Below the pieces are notes generated by a model that ran no database searches, was not told where the DNA came from, and worked only from the letters and a program-made list of their open reading frames with translations. This document shows positions 60,700-64,000 of a stretch of DNA of 64,000 nucleotides, one piece after another; position 1 is the first letter of the stretch; each line of letters begins with the position of its first letter. Origin of the DNA: Paenibacillus artemisiicola (lineage in GTDB: Bacteria; Bacillota; Bacilli; Paenibacillales; Paenibacillaceae); the NCBI RefSeq assembly GCF_017652985.1, contig NZ_JAGGDJ010000006.1, positions 1 through 64,000 on the forward strand, read 5' to 3'. Made by a program: the position numbers and the translations under genes.

Positions 60700-61539
60700 T
60701 CATCCCCCGTGCAGCGCGCGGTATTCGGAAGGACTCTGCCCCGTCTCCTTGCGGAAAAACTTCGCGAAATGGTTCGTTTCCTTGAAGCCGGTCTGGTCCG
60801 CGACGTCCTTGATGCTGAGCGACGTGGTCGACAGCAGGATCTTCGCCTTGTCCGCCCGCCGGCGGCTGATGTACTTGAGCGGCGGAACGCCGAACTGCTT
60901 TTTGAAATACGCGATGAAATAATTGGGATGCAGGTGGGCGGCCTTTGCCAAATCCTCGACCTTGAGCCCGCTTTCCATGTGCGTATCGATGTACGATTGA
61001 ATGAACTGAATCCGCTTCAGGTCCTCCGAGCGGTGCTGCAGGATCGCGATCGGCACGTGCTCGAGGTAGCGCGAGATGATTTCGAGCAGCACGGACTTCT
61101 CGCGCAGCCGCGCCACCACGGAGGCGTTGCCGTACGAGCCGACGAGCAGCTTGAACAGCGCCGTCATTTCCTCGCGGTCGGCCACGGGAATCGCGAGCGG
61201 CACGCCGATCCATTGGAACAGGTCGAACGGACCGATCGAGGCCGTGAAATGGCACCAGTATTTCAAGTAGGGGGGACGGTTCTTCAGCGTCGCGTAGGAC
61301 TGGTTGACGTAGGCGGGCAGCAGGCACAGATCGCCCTGGACCGGCCGCAGCTCCGTATCGCCGGACTTGACCCAGCCTTCCCCTTCGAGAATATAGTAGA
61401 GTTTGTTGTATTCGGGCACGAAGTCGTAGTCCTGCCACTCGCGGGTCACCTGCGTCCGGTAGGCGACCTGCAGGTCGATTTGCAGCGAATGCAGCAGGTC
61501 GGTCAAAGCGCCGTGCTCGCGTTTCATGTTCATGCTCAT
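60700..61539 (-). CDS. AraC-family transcriptional regulator
   Basis: A 279-residue regulator. The N-terminal cupin-like sensor covers about 20-110 (YNKLYYILEGEGWVKSGDTE; GDLCLLPAYVNQSYAT). The C-terminal double helix-turn-helix is VEDLAKAAHLHPNYFIAYFK and IKDVADQTGFKETNHFAKFF. It probably responds to a small sugar or similar ligand. GAGGAG lies 9 bases before the ATG at 61539. It is divergent from the PhyH-HEAT gene, its likely target. Confidence 0.92.
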   Translation of the reverse strand: MSMNMKREHGALTDLLHSLQIDLQVAYRTQVTREWQDYDFVPEYNKLYYILEGEGWVKSGDTELRPVQGDLCLLPAYVNQSYATLKNRPPYLKYWCHFTASIGPFDLFQWIGVPLAIPVADREEMTALFKLLVGSYGNASVVARLREKSVLLEIISRYLEHVPIAILQHRSEDLKRIQFIQSYIDTHMESGLKVEDLAKAAHLHPNYFIAYFKKQFGVPPLKYISRRRADKAKILLSTTSLSIKDVADQTGFKETNHFAKFFRKETGQSPSEYRALHGG

Positions 61540-61665
61540 GCGGGAATCTCCTCACTGAGGCCCGAACGGCGTCGTTCGGAAGCGTATGGATTCATCATAG
61601 ACGATTTGGGCGGCCCTGAAAACGGATACCTTAACTTTGGCACCTTCATTCTTAGCCCTAGCCAT

Positions 61666-61693
61666 TTGAATGCGCTTGGCCGGATCCTATAAT
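61666..61693 (+). promoter_or_regulatory. Promoter of the PhyH-HEAT gene
   Basis: TTGAAT (61666-61671), a 16-base spacer and a perfect TATAAT (61688-61693). Confidence 0.7.
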
Positions 61694-61728
61694 GGGGAGG
61701 AAAAGAGAACCGAGGAGGACGATGGGCC

Positions 61729-63129
61729 ATGACGCAGCGCCAGCCGCTTTTGCTGACCGACGAACAAATGAAATCGTTTATCGTGAACGGATTTTTGATT
61801 TTGAAGACGGATTTTCCGAAGGAATTCCATGAACGGCTCGTCGGGCAGCTGAACGAGATCTACGATAAGGAAGGCAACCCGGGCAACAATATTTTGCCGC
61901 GGATCCGCGACCTGCAGCGGGTGTTCGAGCATCCCGTCGTGACCGGCGCGCTGACGAGCGTGCTGGGGCAGAACTACCTGCTCCATACGCACCGTCACGG
62001 CCACTACAACGCCGTGCCGAAGCCGGGCGCGTGGCATAAAGACAGCTACTGGGGCTACGACCGGCTCCGCAACCATCACCCGTGGTGGGCGATGATCATG
62101 TACTTCCCGCAGGACACGCCGCAGGAGCTCGGACCTACGGGCGTTCTGCCGGGCACGCAGTTCGAGGACGGCCGCAACTTCGCGTCGGACGAGATGGAAG
62201 AGGAAGCGACGGCGAAAGGGGAAGCGGGCACGTTCGCGCTCATCCACTATGACATCTGGCATCGTTCCACGCCGAACCTGCTCGGCAACCCGCGCTTCAT
62301 GCTGAAGTTCGAATTCATGCGGACGCAGGCGCCGACGGCCCCGTCCTGGGATAACCGGACGGCGGATTTCGCTCAGGTGGCCGGCGGCGAGCCCTTCGCT
62401 CACCGCGAGATCGCCGAGGACGTCTGGAACTGGTTGTCCGGCCGCACGGCGTCCCGAGCGGGCACGAAGCCGGGCGACGCGGCATCGGTCGAAGCGCTGG
62501 CGGCGCGGCTGAAGGAATCGAAGGAGCCGGATGCCCTCGCGGCGGCGTACGACCTGGCGGCAAGCGGACCGGCCGGCATCGAAGCGCTGCTGGCCGCGCT
62601 GAGCGGCGGCTACAAGAAGCGCGCGCGCATCGCTTCGTACGGCTTGTCGACGGCCGGCGCCGACGCCGTGCCTGGACTGACGGCGCTGCTCGGCAGCGAG
62701 GACGAGACGGCCGTGAATAACGCCGTCTTCGCGCTCTCCGAGCTGCGCGGCTTCGCCGATAGCGCCGTGCCGCGCGTCGCGGCGCTGCTGGATCATCCGG
62801 CCGCGGAGGTGCGGCGCACGGCCGTGGAAGCGCTCGGCATCATGAGCGCCGACGCGGGGGCCGTCGTCCCGGCGCTCGTCAAAGCGCTGTCGGACGCGGA
62901 CACGCAGGTGCGCTTCACGGCGGGCTTGTCGCTCGTGCGCGTCGGTCCCGGCGCCGCGGATGCCGTGCCGGCGCTGGCGGGCGTGCTCGAGGACGGGAAC
63001 CGCTACGTGCGCGGCCACGCGCTGGAAGCGCTGCGCGCGATCGGCACGCCGGAAGCGCACGAGGTGCTGATGCACGAGCTCTTCAATACGCGCTGGTGCT
63101 CCGACACGACGCCGGCGAGCACGTTCTAA
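61729..63129 (+). CDS. Phytanoyl-CoA dioxygenase-like protein fused to HEAT repeats
   Basis: A 466-residue protein without a signal peptide. Residues 10-215 form a PhyH-type Fe(II)/2-oxoglutarate oxygenase: HxD motif WHKDSY (His103, Asp105), distal His178 in YDIWHRSTPN and the 2-oxoglutarate Arg in NPRFMLKFEF. Residues 245-466 are HEAT/PBS-lyase-like repeats (VPGLTALLGSEDETAVNNAV; VPRVAALLDHPAAEVRRTAV; VPALVKALSDADTQVRF; VPALAGVLEDGNRYVRGHAL). It would hydroxylate a small molecule or a bound protein; the substrate is unknown. GAGGAGG lies 10 bases before the ATG. It is divergent from the AraC regulator. Confidence 0.87.
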   Translation: MTQRQPLLLTDEQMKSFIVNGFLILKTDFPKEFHERLVGQLNEIYDKEGNPGNNILPRIRDLQRVFEHPVVTGALTSVLGQNYLLHTHRHGHYNAVPKPGAWHKDSYWGYDRLRNHHPWWAMIMYFPQDTPQELGPTGVLPGTQFEDGRNFASDEMEEEATAKGEAGTFALIHYDIWHRSTPNLLGNPRFMLKFEFMRTQAPTAPSWDNRTADFAQVAGGEPFAHREIAEDVWNWLSGRTASRAGTKPGDAASVEALAARLKESKEPDALAAAYDLAASGPAGIEALLAALSGGYKKRARIASYGLSTAGADAVPGLTALLGSEDETAVNNAVFALSELRGFADSAVPRVAALLDHPAAEVRRTAVEALGIMSADAGAVVPALVKALSDADTQVRFTAGLSLVRVGPGAADAVPALAGVLEDGNRYVRGHALEALRAIGTPEAHEVLMHELFNTRWCSDTTPASTF

Positions 63130-63164
63130 AGCGGGTCGGCCGGGCCGGGTTCGGCCGCGAACGC

Positions 63165-63201
63165 GCAAAGAGGCGATGCGTATGCATCGCCTCTTTGCTT
63201 T
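63165..63201 (+). terminator. Terminator of the PhyH-HEAT gene
   Basis: A perfect 15-bp stem, GCAAAGAGGCGATGC with GCATCGCCTCTTTGC, a GTAT loop and TTT. It sits between convergent genes. Confidence 0.8.
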
Positions 63202-63251
63202 GCGCGCCAATCGAGGGCGGCTAGCCGCGCCGGCCTAATCGCCGGGGCGGC

Positions 63252-64000
63252 TTATCCGAGCTCCGCCATCGTCGGCATGCCGTCCTGCGCGCCGAACACG
63301 GTCACGGAACGGGACGCGGCCTTAACGGCCAGCGGCAGCGTGTCCTCGAGAGGCCAGCCGGCGGCGAGGCCGTAGCAGAGCGCGGCGTTGAACGCGTCGC
63401 CCGCGCCGGTCGTATCGACGACGTCCACGATCGGCGCGGGGACCGTGACGGGCTCGCCGCCGTCCGGCGCGAGGCAGGAGATTCCGTGCTTGCCGCGCGT
63501 CACGATCAGCGTCTGGCGGGGATGGCGCTCGCGCCACGCGCGCATCCGGGCGAACAGCTCGTCCTCGTTCGCGGCGGGGCTGCCGCAGTAGTAATCGAAT
63601 TCCGTCTCGTTCGGCGTAAAATAGTCGCCGAGCGCGATCTGCTCGTCCGTCAAGGCCGCCGCCGGCGCGGGGTTGATGATCGTGCGCACATCGGCCTCGC
63701 GGGCGATCCGCAGCGCCGTCTCCACCGCGGGCAGCGGGATTTCGAGCTGCACGATCAGCGCGTCCGCGCCGGCGATGACCGCCCGGTGCGCCTCGATCAT
63801 GTCCGGCGTGCAGCGTCCGTTCGCGCCGGGCACGATGACGATGCAGTTGTCGCCTTCGGTATGGAGAATCGTGGCGGTGCCGGTCGCGGCGTCTTTCAAT
63901 TCGGCGATCGCCGCCGTATCGACGCCGAAACCGCTCATCCGCGCCAGGATTTGCGCGCCGAACGCGTCGCCGCCGACGGCGCCGATCATGCCGACGTCCG
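63252..64000 (-). CDS. Ribokinase-type PfkB sugar kinase (N-terminus outside window)
   Basis: 249 C-terminal residues of a PfkB-family kinase; the frame runs off the window end (DVGMIGAVGGDAFG). Motifs: the N-terminal GAVGGDAFG, GRCTPDMI, TRGKHGISCL and the anion-hole/catalytic-base motif VVDTTGAGDAFNAALCYGLA, with the Asp of GAGD. It would phosphorylate a sugar such as ribose with ATP in the cytosol. The order of residues fits ribokinase best, but related fructokinases cannot be excluded from this part. It is convergent with the PhyH-HEAT gene. Confidence 0.9.
   Translation of the reverse strand, partial: DVGMIGAVGGDAFGAQILARMSGFGVDTAAIAELKDAATGTATILHTEGDNCIVIVPGANGRCTPDMIEAHRAVIAGADALIVQLEIPLPAVETALRIAREADVRTIINPAPAAALTDEQIALGDYFTPNETEFDYYCGSPAANEDELFARMRAWRERHPRQTLIVTRGKHGISCLAPDGGEPVTVPAPIVDVVDTTGAGDAFNAALCYGLAAGWPLEDTLPLAVKAASRSVTVFGAQDGMPTMAELG

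Overview
The window is about 64 kb of GC-rich (roughly 63-65%) Firmicutes DNA. The families present (Xpt, YkvI, YqzE, YqhG/YqhH, a CwlD-like amidase, YesM/YesN two-component systems, LplABC-type sugar importers, many TTG/GTG starts with strong AGGAGG sites) point to an endospore-forming member of the Paenibacillaceae such as Cohnella or Paenibacillus. The species assignment is inference.

Layout. (1) 1-4.9 kb: end of a YhaN-type SMC-like ATPase, a YkvI-type membrane protein, a lipoprotein, xpt and two small unknown genes. (2) 4.9-22.3 kb: a carbohydrate locus bracketed by two identical tRNA-Leu(CAG) genes. It holds a YesMN pair, an orphan binding protein, a very large GH30/CBM9/cohesin/dockerin enzyme, an LplABC-like importer and a six-hairpin glycosidase. 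Two of its genes carry single-base lesions: an amber codon inside the dockerin and a frameshift in the glycosidase. The GH30 and importer promoters share a direct-repeat operator. (3) 22.3-34.6 kb: cytochrome P450, a secreted amidase, an OmpR-type two-component system with a propeller lipoprotein, and an importer operon with two tandem binding proteins, two permeases and an HlyD-type adaptor, ending at a third identical tRNA-Leu(CAG). (4) 34.7-44.4 kb: a second YesMN pair, a second LplBCA-type importer, a GH110-like galactosidase behind a perfect palindromic operator, and a HAD phosphatase. (5) 44.5-52.9 kb: mostly envelope, sporulation and housekeeping genes, with yqzE and yqhGH flanking an unknown secreted protein. 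(6) 53-64 kb: alkaline phosphatase behind a Pho box, GNAT, DUF1284, a LysR regulator divergent from an adenylosuccinate synthetase, a cation efflux protein, a stalk-domain secreted protein, an AraC regulator divergent from a PhyH-HEAT fusion, and the end of a ribokinase-type kinase.

How it works together. Secreted glycosidases appear to release sugars that lipoprotein binding proteins pass to permeases. None of the three importers has its own ATPase, so a shared MsmX-type ATPase elsewhere is likely. YesM kinases probably sense the sugars outside the cell, and YesN regulators probably act on the direct-repeat operators. The best candidates for new biology are the operator shared by the two GH30-locus promoters, the interrupted dockerin, the double binding-protein/adaptor operon, the LysR-PurA pair and the PhyH-HEAT fusion.
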